34,429 nucleotides of DNA, taken from contig MFSB01000033.1 in assembly GCA_001784735.1 (NCBI GenBank), forward strand, positions 439 to 34,867, read 5' to 3'. Below the pieces are notes generated by a model, which had not been told where the DNA came from, did no database searches, and worked only from the letters and a program-made list of their open reading frames with translations. How positions within the stretch are numbered: position 1 is the stretch's first letter; every line of letters begins with the position of its first letter. Below are positions 11,841-21,700 of the stretch, piece after piece. The DNA is from Candidatus Moranbacteria bacterium RIFCSPLOWO2_12_FULL_48_12 (lineage in GTDB: Bacteria; Patescibacteriota; Minisyncoccia; Moranbacterales; UBA1568). Made by a program: the position numbers and the translations under genes.

Positions 11841-14312
11841 ATGTTGGAGAAAAAACGCCAGGACAAAATCAGGACGGCTGCTCCGCTCGAGAGAACCATA
11901 GTGGAAATTCTCGTCGCCAATGGACGTTCTGTCGAGCCCTTCGTCAAAGTTTTCACTTACAGCGGCGAAAACGTCACCAAAAGCCCGCTCGGCACCTTGG
12001 TAGGTGTGTTTGAAATTGCCGACCGGAGCGAAGACTCGGCATACATCGTCAATTTCCTCGCTTCCGTCGCCAAAAAAGAATACTTCAGCAACCCGCGCCG
12101 CGGCGCTATCGAAAGTTTTGAAGCCGCTCTCCACAAGATCAATCTCGCGCTGGCCGAAATCGTGAAGCACGGCAATATCGCCTGGCTGGGGAAATGCCAT
12201 GGCGCGCTCGGCATCCTGGAAAAAAACAATCTTCACTTTTCCGTTACCGGCCAAGCCCAGATTCTTCTCTTGCGAAACAACAGCCTTTCAGAAATAAGCG
12301 CCGGGCTGGCTTCCGAAGAATCCCACGTCCACCCCATCAAGACATTCGTCGAAGTTTCCAGCGGGCGCCTGCTGCCCCGAGACAAGGTCATCTTCACCTC
12401 GCCGGAACTCCTCGGTCTCCTGCCTCTCGAAGATCTCGAGAAAAACGCTCTGCGGATGGATGGGGAGCATTTCGGGCAATTCTTGCGCACCGTGCTCATC
12501 AATGAGCTTGATATGGCCGGCACCGTCGTTCTCGATTTTCAAGAAGGCAGACCCTTCCCAGCGCCGCAAAAACAGGAAGAAAGAGCGAAAGAAACCACTG
12601 GCAATGTCTTCAGTCAAGAAGCGTTCGTCCCAAAAACCAAAACTCCGGGAACCGCCTCTTTCCAACAGGAAGGCGAGCAGGAAACCGGCGCCCCGGAAGA
12701 ATATGTCGATTCCAAAACCGGCCATATCTATGTCCAGGGGAGCACATTCGGAAAAACAGAAGCCAACCAGAGTCTCGAACATATCAAGCTCTCGCTTCAG
12801 AACGTACTCCACACACTGGGCTTATTCTTTGTTTCTCAGGGAAGGCTCCTGCGCAAGGGGAAAAAATACAGCTTCATCTTTTTTGCCGAACTGACAAAAA
12901 AAAGCGGCGCCACCGCCAGAAAAACCGCGCGCTTCCTGCGTAAACAGTTGCAAAAAAGATCTTTTCGAAAATTTTCGCCATCCCCGCAAGAAACGACGAT
13001 CCAACAAACAAAGGAGAAAACTCCCATTTTCCACGAGAGACCGGGATTTCCCCCGCTTCCGACACCACAATCCGAGTCAGCCCCAGCAGAAAGAAAGACA
13101 GAAGCACCGCTCCCCACCGAAACGCTCCCGGACACGGATGTTCCGCTTTTTATGAAAGAAAAATTGAACGCTTTCTATCGAAAAAATGGCGTTCCGAGGC
13201 CATTCGTTCCGCCAGAAAAATTTCCTCCTCAAAATTTCATACATGCCACCGATACGATATTTTCTTTCATGCGGAAAATTTCCCGGCGAAGTTCTGGCTT
13301 TCTCCCTTCACTCCGGAAACGGGTGCTCCTGGTGACACAGGCTCTCCTCAGACGCATATCTTTCCTCTTAAAAAACGTGTCGCCACAAAGACGACAAATT
13401 CTTCTCATAGGAGGCATCACCGGCATCGTCCTTCTCATTGCTGGCATCTGGTTCTTGACACGCCCGTCTTCAAATAATTCCGTCCCGGTAGCGGAAGCGC
13501 CAAAACAACAACCCGCGACACCGGTATTCCCTCCCAATACCGAAAAAAATGCCCACCTCCTCGCATCACCAACGGTATTTACTACTCAAAAAAATCCCCT
13601 CGTTGCTTCCGTCGTTCTCGATAACGTTACCTACCTCATCACTGAGAAAAGTATTATCAACATAAGTGACAAGAAACAATACGCATTGCCGGGAAGCGGT
13701 TCCGCGCGCTTGGCCGCTCCGATGGATCACTTGAGCCTCATTTTCATCTACACTTCAAGCAGCGAACTTTTCGCCTGGAGCCCGATCAGCCGGACCTTCG
13801 TCAAAAATATCCTCACCCTCCCCGAAGGCGCCAGCGTTAAAGACATCGGCACTTATCTCACCTACCTCTATGTCCTCGATGGCACTACCGATCAAATCTA
13901 TCGCTTCCCGCGCGCCGAGAGCGGCTTCGGATCAGGTAGCGTCTGGATGAAAAACAGCGTAGCTATTGAAGACACTGCCAAAATGGCAGTCAACGAGACC
14001 ATTTTCCTAGCACCAAATAAAAATTCTGTCCAAGCCTTTTTCCGCGGCCGCTTCGTAAAGAATCTCGAGTCTCCCAACACCCCCCTTTCCGTAACCAGTC
14101 TCTTCACTCATCCGGGATTGACTGATATCTACGCTCTCGATGCCGAGAACAAACGCATTCTCGTCTGGAACCAAGACGGTGCCCTCCTCGCCCAGTATTT
14201 CTCCGAGAAACTCGCCGCTGCCCAAACCGTCACCGTCAACGAAAAAACCAATGAGGTTTTCCTCACTACTTCCAATTCTCTACTTTCTTTCAAGATAAAT
14301 TCGGGGCAGTAA
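11841..14312 (+). CDS. Transmembrane protein with degenerate PP2C-like domain and beta-propeller-like exported part
   Basis: 823 residues. Residues 20-235 follow the order of a PPM/PP2C phosphatase, but its metal-binding acids are lost. Where active enzymes have GDSR there is VTGQAQILLLR (135-145), and where they have SDGL there is TSPELLGLL (186-194). This suggests a pseudophosphatase with a binding or sensing role. Residues 240-515 are a Pro/Lys/Thr-rich, basic cytoplasmic linker. One membrane helix lies at about 520-540 (ILLIGGITGIVLLIAGIWFL). The exported C-terminus (570-823) has repeating strand pairs such as YLYVLDGTTDQIYRF and IYALDAENKRILVWNQDG, as in a beta-propeller. The start follows directly after a long stem, with no Shine-Dalgarno. 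Monocistronic by context. Confidence 0.75.
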   Translation: MLEKKRQDKIRTAAPLERTIVEILVANGRSVEPFVKVFTYSGENVTKSPLGTLVGVFEIADRSEDSAYIVNFLASVAKKEYFSNPRRGAIESFEAALHKINLALAEIVKHGNIAWLGKCHGALGILEKNNLHFSVTGQAQILLLRNNSLSEISAGLASEESHVHPIKTFVEVSSGRLLPRDKVIFTSPELLGLLPLEDLEKNALRMDGEHFGQFLRTVLINELDMAGTVVLDFQEGRPFPAPQKQEERAKETTGNVFSQEAFVPKTKTPGTASFQQEGEQETGAPEEYVDSKTGHIYVQGSTFGKTEANQSLEHIKLSLQNVLHTLGLFFVSQGRLLRKGKKYSFIFFAELTKKSGATARKTARFLRKQLQKRSFRKFSPSPQETTIQQTKEKTPIFHERPGFPPLPTPQSESAPAERKTEAPLPTETLPDTDVPLFMKEKLNAFYRKNGVPRPFVPPEKFPPQNFIHATDTIFSFMRKISRRSSGFLPSLRKRVLLVTQALLRRISFLLKNVSPQRRQILLIGGITGIVLLIAGIWFLTRPSSNNSVPVAEAPKQQPATPVFPPNTEKNAHLLASPTVFTTQKNPLVASVVLDNVTYLITEKSIINISDKKQYALPGSGSARLAAPMDHLSLIFIYTSSSELFAWSPISRTFVKNILTLPEGASVKDIGTYLTYLYVLDGTTDQIYRFPRAESGFGSGSVWMKNSVAIEDTAKMAVNETIFLAPNKNSVQAFFRGRFVKNLESPNTPLSVTSLFTHPGLTDIYALDAENKRILVWNQDGALLAQYFSEKLAAAQTVTVNEKTNEVFLTTSNSLLSFKINSGQ

Positions 14313-14337
14313 AAAGTCACATGCTCTGAAAAAGCAC

Positions 14338-14374
14338 AAAACCCACTGACACAGAATCTGTAAAAGTGGGTCTT
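14338..14374 (+). terminator. Probable terminator of the 823-residue gene
   Basis: ACCCACT (14341-14347) pairs with AGTGGGT (14365-14371), with an inner ACAGAATCTGT palindrome and a short TCTT tail. The T-run is weak. Confidence 0.45.
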
Positions 14375-14410
14375 GGTGAAACATATTCTTTTGAAGACCG
14401 CAGGATTGAA

Positions 14411-15076
14411 TCAGCGGATTGCCTCAATAATGGTAATCAGATCACTCGGCTTGTTGATAAGGTAATCGGGGTTATTCCTTACTAGCCGGTTACGTGCATA
14501 ATATCCGCCCGTGATAGCGACGGTACCGATTCCGACATACCGTCCCATTTCTATTTCTTCGGGCGAGTCGCCGACTATCAGAACCTCATTTTGCCTCAGA
14601 CCGCTTTTTGCAAAGCACACTTCCAGCTTCTCTCGCTTGTTCCGACCTTTGATTGAAGAACCCAAGGCGTTGTTGGCGAGAACTTCTGAAAAGTAGTCCT
14701 GAATGCGAAGCCTTTGAAGCTGTCTATTAATCCCTGTCACCGTATGATTACTGAGAATCACCGCCTTTATTTCGCGGTGCTGAAGCCACTCCAGCATACG
14801 ACGAGCACCGATTCTGGTTCTCACTTTTGCAGCACGGGGTTCGTAATGACCATGCAAAACCTCACCAAGACGTTGCGAGTTGCCCAGCAATTCTTCACGA
14901 TTGCAACCATGTTGCATGTAGAAGTCGATGGCGGGGATAATCATCGTCTGCCGATATGTTTTGAGATCCACCATAGTTCCTCCAAACACTTGAAGCACAC
15001 GGTTGTCGGCTTCCATGCAGGCGAGAGTATCCGCGATGATCGTTCCGTTCCAATCGAAAACGACAAGTTTTATCAC
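14411..15076 (-). CDS. HAD superfamily hydrolase, phosphoglycolate-phosphatase-like
   Basis: 221 residues. HAD motif I is VVFDWNGTI, with nucleophile D8 and N10 in place of the usual second Asp. Motif II is VILSNHT (S109), a basic residue lies in GRNKREK (145-150), and motif III is IVGDSPEEIEMG (D170). The cap between residues 20 and 90 is helical, as in the C1 cap of phosphoglycolate phosphatase relatives. Replacement of the second motif-I Asp by Asn is known in some HAD groups but may change acid-base chemistry, so the substrate is open. The start is GTG at 15076, supported by GGGAGGA five bases upstream; no ATG fits. It stands alone between convergent and co-directional terminators. Confidence 0.87.
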   Translation of the reverse strand: MIKLVVFDWNGTIIADTLACMEADNRVLQVFGGTMVDLKTYRQTMIIPAIDFYMQHGCNREELLGNSQRLGEVLHGHYEPRAAKVRTRIGARRMLEWLQHREIKAVILSNHTVTGINRQLQRLRIQDYFSEVLANNALGSSIKGRNKREKLEVCFAKSGLRQNEVLIVGDSPEEIEMGRYVGIGTVAITGGYYARNRLVRNNPDYLINKPSDLITIIEAIR

Positions 15077-15150
15077 AAGAGTCCTCCCAATTTTTAATGA
15101 ACTTAATATCCTCGCATTTATTCAATTCCTTGTCAATGTAAATTAACAAA

Positions 15151-15176
15151 AAGAGGCTCTAAAGAGCCTCTTTTTT
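15151..15176 (-). terminator. Terminator of the VirD4-like operon
   Basis: AGAGGCTC (15152-15159), loop TAAA, GAGCCTCT (15164-15171), flanked by A and T runs. Read on the minus strand it ends the transcript of the 830-residue ATPase, 30 bases after its stop. Confidence 0.88.
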
Positions 15177-15203
15177 ATTCCAAATTCATAATTCTCTATT
15201 CCT

Positions 15204-17696
15204 CTACATCGGGCGCTCAGCCAGCTTGATGCGGCTCATGATTTCGCGGTTGACGATAGTAGCATCGCGGCCGTAGCGCAGACGGGAGAGTTCTTTCAGG
15301 GCATTGGCCACCTCCTGATCGCCGTGCGTCGGAGCGTAGGGCTTCATATTGAACGGCTTGGTCAGTTCGTTGTTCATCAGGAGCCTGACAAAACAATTGC
15401 GATTATCCACATTGATGAGGTCGCGCGCGGTAAACACCGGTAGAAATTGCTTTTCCAAAAATTCTGCGTCTTCCGAACCCACCCGAAACGACACCAGCGA
15501 TCCGACATTGCCGAACACCGCCTTGGAAATCTCTTCTTTCAGCTGGGCGATGAACTGATGGGCAATGATGAGAATCAAGCGATATTTGCGGGCTTCCGAA
15601 AGAATTTGCGCAATAGAGTTGGTTGTAACGTTCTGGAATTCATCCATATAGAGATAGAAATCCTTGCGCTCTTCTTCGGGTGTATCCACCCGTGACAGAG
15701 CAGCCATGAGGATCTTCCCTACCACCACCATCCCCAAGAGGCGTGCATTAATTTCCCCGATCTTACCCTTGGCCAGATTCACCAAAAGGATCTTGTTGGT
15801 ATCCATAATTTCGCGGAAATTGAGCGTGCTCTTCTGCTGGGCGATAATCGGCCGCATCATATCATTGGAGATGAAGGTCGTCAGCTTGGAGGTGATGTAC
15901 GGCACCATATTGGCCAGCGCCGCCTCGCCGCCGGCTTTCTCGGCTTCCTTGGTCCAAAAATCATAAGCGATCGGATTCTGACACTTGGAGAGCTTGTACT
16001 TGCGGAAGTCCTCATCCGCCAGCACCTTGGAAATTTCCATCAGGGTCGACCCGCTATCCGGGTCCTCCATAATAAGCAGCATGGCGTTGCGCATATACTG
16101 CTCGAACATCGGCCCGCCGGTGGCTTTCAAATCATACAGCTGATCGAAAATACCGATCATCTCGTTGATGACGAAGGTCTTCTGCTCCGGATGGGCCGGA
16201 TCATACTCGAGCATATTCAGTCCGATGGGACGCTCCGTGTCCGATGGGTCGAACAAAATCACATCCTCCGCCCGTTCTTTGGGAATAGCGGCCAAGATAT
16301 CCTCGATGGCATCGCCGTGCGGATCGATGAAGCAGAAGCCTTTGCCAGAAATGGCGTCTTTCTTGGCCATCTCCTGCAAATACACCGACTTGCCCACCCC
16401 CGTCTGGCCGATGACATACATATGGCGGCGGCGGTCATTGTCAGTGATGCGGATATCCGTCTTCGCACCCCGATAATCGTTGTACCCGAGGAGTATCCCC
16501 TCCTGTGGAATGTTCACCGGCGGCGGAGCCGCCCCGGCCTTGAGCCACTTGATTTTCGGCGTTTCCGTCGTAGAGATCGGAAAATGGAAAATACTCGCCA
16601 GCTCTTCGACGGTCAGCACCATTTGTGTCTCGTCGTCGAAGTTCCGAAAGATATAATCATAGACGGCCTTTTTTTCTCTGACCCGCTTCTTGACCCGGAA
16701 ATTATTCACTTCCGGATTCTCGAACTGTCCGAAGGCATTTTCCATATGCCCGAGAATCTCTTCGGCTCGCTCCTGTGTGGCTCCGGACGCGATGAGCCGG
16801 ATGTTGACAGAAAACGCACCCTTGTTCGTTTTGGCGTCGATAGATTTGACCAGTTCCTGCTCTTCCGGCGTCAAATTCACCGCTTTTTTCTCCTCACCTC
16901 CCGGAGTATCTTTTTTTGGACCACCCGTCATAACCTCGAGCAGTCCCTTGCCCACAACTGAACTGGCGCTCCGCAAAAATGATTTGTGTTTGGCATCGTG
17001 CAGGCGCTTGCCTTCCTGCATCTTCTGGGCGATCCGCTTGCCCTCTCTCCGCCACCCCGTAGTCGCGCGCGCCAAAAGCACCTGAATGGCCGCCCCTTCT
17101 TCTGCAGTGTTCAGTTTGCTCAAGGCATTGGAAATTTCATTGAGCGGATCGACATCTACTGTCCGGTAAGTCCGGAGCGGCAAGGAATGGCCATGCTTGA
17201 GCTCCAAGACCGCTACGGCCGTATGGCTCCCCGGGGAGAAAATAGTATAATCAGGCACCTTCTCGATCACCGCATGGGGGAAAAAACTGTGCACTTGTTT
17301 TTCCGCACTCTCCCGAAAACGTTTCGGAACGGAGAGATAGAAAAAGATTTCTTCGCTCGACGACGGGTTGGCGATTTCGAAAACGATAGTCGGGGTATCG
17401 AAAAACCATTTTTTAAAGAAATTCCCTTTCAGTTTGAGCACCGTCAGCGAAGAGAGGAGCTGCTCCATAGCGAAGATCTCTTCTTTCCATGCCTCCGCAT
17501 TCTTCTCTCGTTCTCCTTCCGGAGCTTCCTTGCGCGTCACCCGGATCATTTCCAGATCCATATTGACGGACTGATTCACCTGGTAGCGAAAACAGAGAAA
17601 ACTGCGGATCACCAAAAAGGTTCCGCTCAAGAGCGCCGCAGACGCGAAAATCCACGTCAGCGGGATAAGGATAGTATTCAAATCAAAGCCCTCCAT
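15204..17696 (-). CDS. VirD4/TraG-like membrane ATPase of type IV secretion type
   Basis: 830 residues. A membrane helix spans residues 8-30. Residues 60-390 are a domain that I relate to the conserved N-terminal region of CPR TraG-like proteins (EIFFYLSVPKRFRESAEKQV, TYRTVDVDPLNEISNALSKL). The P-loop ATPase begins at about 400, with Walker A GQTGVGKS at 430-437, FIDPHGD at 457-463, Walker B FYLYMDEFQ at 680-688 and a sensor IIAHQ at 710-714. This is the FtsK-HerA/VirD4 clan: such hexamers pump DNA or couple protein substrates into a secretion channel. No VirB4, VirB6 or relaxase is in the window. It lies last in a minus-strand series behind three giant proteins, ending at a strong terminator. 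Confidence 0.88.
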   Translation of the reverse strand: MEGFDLNTILIPLTWIFASAALLSGTFLVIRSFLCFRYQVNQSVNMDLEMIRVTRKEAPEGEREKNAEAWKEEIFAMEQLLSSLTVLKLKGNFFKKWFFDTPTIVFEIANPSSSEEIFFYLSVPKRFRESAEKQVHSFFPHAVIEKVPDYTIFSPGSHTAVAVLELKHGHSLPLRTYRTVDVDPLNEISNALSKLNTAEEGAAIQVLLARATTGWRREGKRIAQKMQEGKRLHDAKHKSFLRSASSVVGKGLLEVMTGGPKKDTPGGEEKKAVNLTPEEQELVKSIDAKTNKGAFSVNIRLIASGATQERAEEILGHMENAFGQFENPEVNNFRVKKRVREKKAVYDYIFRNFDDETQMVLTVEELASIFHFPISTTETPKIKWLKAGAAPPPVNIPQEGILLGYNDYRGAKTDIRITDNDRRRHMYVIGQTGVGKSVYLQEMAKKDAISGKGFCFIDPHGDAIEDILAAIPKERAEDVILFDPSDTERPIGLNMLEYDPAHPEQKTFVINEMIGIFDQLYDLKATGGPMFEQYMRNAMLLIMEDPDSGSTLMEISKVLADEDFRKYKLSKCQNPIAYDFWTKEAEKAGGEAALANMVPYITSKLTTFISNDMMRPIIAQQKSTLNFREIMDTNKILLVNLAKGKIGEINARLLGMVVVGKILMAALSRVDTPEEERKDFYLYMDEFQNVTTNSIAQILSEARKYRLILIIAHQFIAQLKEEISKAVFGNVGSLVSFRVGSEDAEFLEKQFLPVFTARDLINVDNRNCFVRLLMNNELTKPFNMKPYAPTHGDQEVANALKELSRLRYGRDATIVNREIMSRIKLAERPM

Positions 17697-17713
17697 ACTT
17701 TGCGCAACGCAAA

Positions 17714-17860
17714 AATTTCTAATTTCTAATTTCTAATTTCTAAACAAACTCCAAACCATAAATCAAATTCAAAAGTTGAGACTTATTCAGAATATAGTTA
17801 TTAGAATTTATGATTTTTATTAGGTATTAGATATTAGATATTAGGAATTAGGTATTTTTT
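17714..17860. repeat. Heptameric repeats in opposite orientation upstream of the VirD4-like gene
   Basis: Four TTTCTAA units occur at 17716-17743. After a 70-base unique AT-rich spacer, TTAGGTA/TTAGATA/TTAGGAA units run from 17817 to 17856. The two arrays are roughly complementary. No gene lies in this 166-base gap. Confidence 0.75.
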
Positions 17861-17862
17861 AT

Positions 17863-18291
17863 CTACTCTTTCGTAATGAGCCCTTTCGCCAAAAGACCCT
17901 CATACAGCTTGTCTATCAATTCATCGTGCATCCGATCAAGCGCGTAGTAATCTTTGAGCGAGCGGGCGACTTTCACGGCATGCGCGACGCCTTTGGTACT
18001 CGCCAGATCGAGCAGTTTCTGGATCTTAGACTCTTCATCCACCGTATCTCCGATACTCTTGGCATCCAAGAGGGCATCATCATCCGAAGACGCTGACACG
18101 GGACTGGCTGGAGAGACTTTGGAAAGAATCTCATTGTATTTTCCTTCTACTTGTTCTTTCCTGCCTTCCACAGCCGCTTCCTTTTCCCCCGCCGGAAAAA
18201 TCTCGATGTTTCCCTCCGCGCTCCCCTGTTTCTCGGAAGAAGATCCTTTCCCGCCTTCTCTCAATTCTCCCTCCAAAACTTCTTCTGGCAT
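17863..18291 (-). CDS. Small acidic protein of unknown function next to the VirD4-like ATPase
   Basis: 142 residues. Residues 1-85 are Glu/Gly/Ser-rich and look disordered. Residues 88-138 form a compact helical domain (KIQKLLDLASTKGVAHAVKVARSLKDYYALDRMHDELIDKLYEG by segments). The string KGVAHAVKVARSL followed by DRMHDELI is a pattern I remember in short CPR proteins beside type IV secretion-like ATPases, but I cannot name it. It lies between the DUF5663-like gene and the ATPase on the same strand, separated from both by AT-rich heptamer spacers. No ribosome binding site is visible. A binding partner or adaptor of the ATPase is possible. Confidence 0.75.
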   Translation of the reverse strand: MPEEVLEGELREGGKGSSSEKQGSAEGNIEIFPAGEKEAAVEGRKEQVEGKYNEILSKVSPASPVSASSDDDALLDAKSIGDTVDEESKIQKLLDLASTKGVAHAVKVARSLKDYYALDRMHDELIDKLYEGLLAKGLITKE

Positions 18292-18416
18292 AATTTTGTA
18301 AATTTCTAATTACCAATTTCTGGTTTCTAAACGATTTTCTCTGTCTCGGTTTTTCTACAATAATTCATCTTCTTTTTATTCCTGATTCATAATTCCACAT
18401 TCCTTATTCCGTTTTG
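18292..18416. other. AT-rich intercistronic spacer
   Basis: 125 bases with AATTTCTAATTACCAATTTCTGG, another relative of the heptamer repeats, at 18301-18323. No promoter or terminator is evident. Confidence 0.5.
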
Positions 18417-18716
18417 CTAGGATTTCTTCATATCCCGTTTGAAATCCATAATGATTTTCGCTATAAAGTTATCGTAATCAGGAATCCGGGCTCTCAAGAA
18501 ATCATTTATTTCCTTTTCGCTTCCCTCACGATCCGCCAACGCCTCATACTCCTTGCCCCCGGCTTCGCCGAGCTTTTCGACGGTCTGAAGATGGATCTCC
18601 TGAAGGAGCGTCTCAATCGCCATATCGATGAGCCTTTCCTGCTCTTCCACGGGCAACGTTTCAATCCCCAGCTCCTTGGCCAAATCCTCCCGCATTACAT
18701 TTACATCAAGTGCCAT
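18417..18716 (-). CDS. DUF5663-like small helical protein
   Basis: 99 residues from ATG 18716. It is entirely helical and charged: LAKELGIETLPVEEQERLIDM, ETLLQEIHLQTVEKLG, EYEALADREGSEKEINDFL and IPDYDNFIAKIIMDFKRDM. The order LPVEEQ, then a helix, then FLRARIPDY fits a short CPR family that I believe is DUF5663; treat the number as tentative. Function is unknown. An upstream extension in the same frame to 18803 would overlap the 3' end of the giant gene, so the shorter start is used. It lies 34 bases after the 1021-residue gene. Confidence 0.75.
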   Translation of the reverse strand: MALDVNVMREDLAKELGIETLPVEEQERLIDMAIETLLQEIHLQTVEKLGEAGGKEYEALADREGSEKEINDFLRARIPDYDNFIAKIIMDFKRDMKKS

Positions 18717-18750
18717 AAATATATAGTTAACTAAATTATTGGTTTGGATC

Positions 18751-21700
18751 TCATATGAATCGCGGGATAGGAATGTGCTTGCCGGTCGGATGTTCCATGC
18801 CAAGCATCGCCATACGCGCTACATAATTATAGACTTTTTCTTTCGGGCTCGGCAAACCCAGCTTACTCCCATAGGCTTCTCTGGCTAACTTCACAAATCT
18901 GTCCAAATCACTACTTCTTGCATTCTCAAATGCCTTCTCTCCCAAAACTTTCATCGCTCCCATATCACCCTGGGAAATAAACCCGAAGTAACTTTCTGCC
19001 AATTCTTTATATGCTCCGAATGCTTCCGGATTTTTCGCAAAATACTCCTTATAGGCATTGATATCATACGTTTTCCCCAAACGGATATCCCGCTCATATT
19101 CTATGTCAGCATTTTTTACCGGCCCTTCATCGCGATTTGCAACTACCGTTTCGTCTTCTGATGCGTCGTCCGCTCCACTGGATTCCGCCTGAGCATCAGA
19201 TGATGAATTAGAAACAGAATCAGCTTCTTTCGGCACATCCGCTCCACCAGATTCTAGCTGTGCATCAGCGGATGACAAATCAGACACAATATCATCTATA
19301 TCTTCATCTGCCGGTACTTCCCTCACTGTATAGCCATCAGCATTATTGAAATCATCTCCGGGCTCATTCGCCCACGCCGGAGAGACTTTTCCTGCCAACG
19401 TGTCCGTCGCACCACCATGCAATATATTGTTGTCTATTAACGCATCCGTCAGCTTCACACCAGGATGCGCCTTGGCCCATTCCAAAATAGCGGCATTGTT
19501 TTTTGTGATGCTTTCCATCGCTTCGGCAGAAAGTCCGCTGGCGCCTTTCATGGCTTCGGCGACGTTGTCGCCCACCAGTTTGTCAAAATTGATATGTTCT
19601 CCAATTCCGAGCTTGCTAATATCACCGCTCTCAAATCCCGCCGCTTTCAATTGATCCGGTGACATCTCTGCTAGCTTATCTTTCAAAGCATCGATAGCAT
19701 ACGTTCTCTGGGCTTCATTCATACCGGAAAAATGTGAATCCTTGGCGGAAAGGTACTGACCCAAAAGTTTCCACGTCGAGTCGCCGCTGTGCGCCTCAAT
19801 CGAAGGAACTCCCTTGGCCCAGTCGAACCCTCCTTTGAACCAACTTTGGATTTTTTCTTGTATCTTAAACCAATCTCCTCCTTTTTTGAACCACCCCTGA
19901 ATCTTTTCCTGTATATAGCCCGATCCCATAAAAATCCCGGCTGCCAAAGCAGTGGTTTTTCTCGCCATCATTCCCACCTTGCGGCGCTTGAACTGTTCGT
20001 GAATACCTCCCATCCGTCCCTCCAAAAATGCTCTTTTGGCTTCAGCAATTTGTTCCGGTGTTCTTTCGCTCTTTTCCAACCCAGCAAATTCAGCATATGC
20101 CGCGTCACCGCCCTTTTCAACTTTTCCTTCATGGCGGCGATCTGAAAGACTTTCCAGAGCCGTATCAAGAGCGGCAAAAGTCGTGGCTCCAGTCAATACA
20201 CGACGCAACCCGATGAGAATCGGTCCGGCAGCCGCGGCGCCCGTACCAAAAGAAGCCACAGCCCCCAGGCCGAGTGCGATGCCGATTCCATAGCGATAAC
20301 CCTTAGGTAATTTATTGTACCAATGAGCTAGCCTCGGAAGACCCTCCACAAGCCAGCCTATTTTGGACTGAGCCAGACTTTCCATCTTGACCTGTTGGCG
20401 GGCTTGAAAAATTTTTATTCTTCCCTCGCATTCAGAAGACATCAGCACCCGCCCCATCTCAAGCCTATACTTCTCCTCGCTCAATTCACCGGAATCTTTT
20501 CTCTGATGGATATCCGCCAGGCGCGCGTCGCGCAGAACCCGAAAAGCGTTATCATATTCTTCCTTAGCTCCCTTATCTTCATATTTTGTTCTATCAAAAC
20601 GCAATATTTTAGAAATGTTCCTCAAAATACTGGTTTGTTCAAAATCAGCCTTCGCATACCGCTGCCGCGCCTCTTCCAAAGCATCCTCCAAATTTTTGAA
20701 CTTGCTCACTACTGCATTTTCTGAAGCCTTCTGTGATGGAACAGCTGGCGCGGCCTCCGAACCACGCGGAGCCCCCAGTTCTTGCGATGCCGTACTTGAA
20801 GCAACTCCTTTTGGAGCAGCTTCTTCCTTTTGAGAGCTTGCCGGCGCATCCGCATCTCTTCTCTGCCCGCCACCTTCCAGCGTCCAGTTGGCCGTATCTT
20901 GATATCTCTCCCACGCTTCCTCCGTAGCCCAGATCTTGTGTTTCCCCAGACTCTGTCCTTTCAGAAAATTACCATTCAAGCTTCGATAATATGCTCTTGC
21001 TCCAGTTGTTTTATTGATAAGACATATCACCTCGCCATTCGGGACGCTTTCCACAAAATCCTTCTTCCGTTCCTCTTCGGATTTCTCCGCACCGCTCGCT
21101 ATTGCCGGCTCTGCTTGCGACCCAGGTATTGATTCTGCCTTGACCGCTGGTTCAGCAGCTACTGGTGCAGACTGAGCATCTGCCTTTATCGGTTTTTTTA
21201 CAGGAGCTTCTTCCTCCACGATTTTTCCTTTCCAGCCATCTGACAATCTCTTCCACACTTTTTCTGTATCTATTGTAACCGTGTCACCCTCCGCTCTCTT
21301 CCAAGCCTTCCCCACAAGAAAATCATTATACTTGCTCCCACTATCCGGATCTCGGTGATAATATGCCTTACTCCCATTTTTGCTTGTAAGCTCTATAGTC
21401 GCTCCTCTCGGGATGCTATCCATAAAAGCCTTGGCCGTCCTCTCTTTTCCCGCTCTCACTTTCTCAGCCGCAGGTGTCTTAGAGTCTACATTGTTACCAG
21501 GCGCAGCTAAATCTGCCTGTGAGGCTAAAACATTCGGCTCAGCGGCTGCTGCTGCGGGAGCGGCCGTCTTCGATACTGTTGGTTTTTGCCTTTGATTTCT
21601 ACGACGTATTCCTCTTATTCCTTTTATATCAACATCCGCTGCAGCTGAAGCTGGCTCCGCTGCTGGAGGAACATCGGGACTGGCCGGTTGTAAAGTCGCT

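Noticed and set aside
15131..15136. TTGACA upstream of the HAD gene as a promoter
   Set aside because: No acceptable -10 box at 15-19 bases; the nearest AT-rich hexamer is too far.
15204..17696. Reading the VirD4-like region as an integrated conjugative element
   Set aside because: No relaxase, VirB4, integrase, att-type repeats or tRNA junction are visible; the ATPase alone is common on CPR chromosomes.
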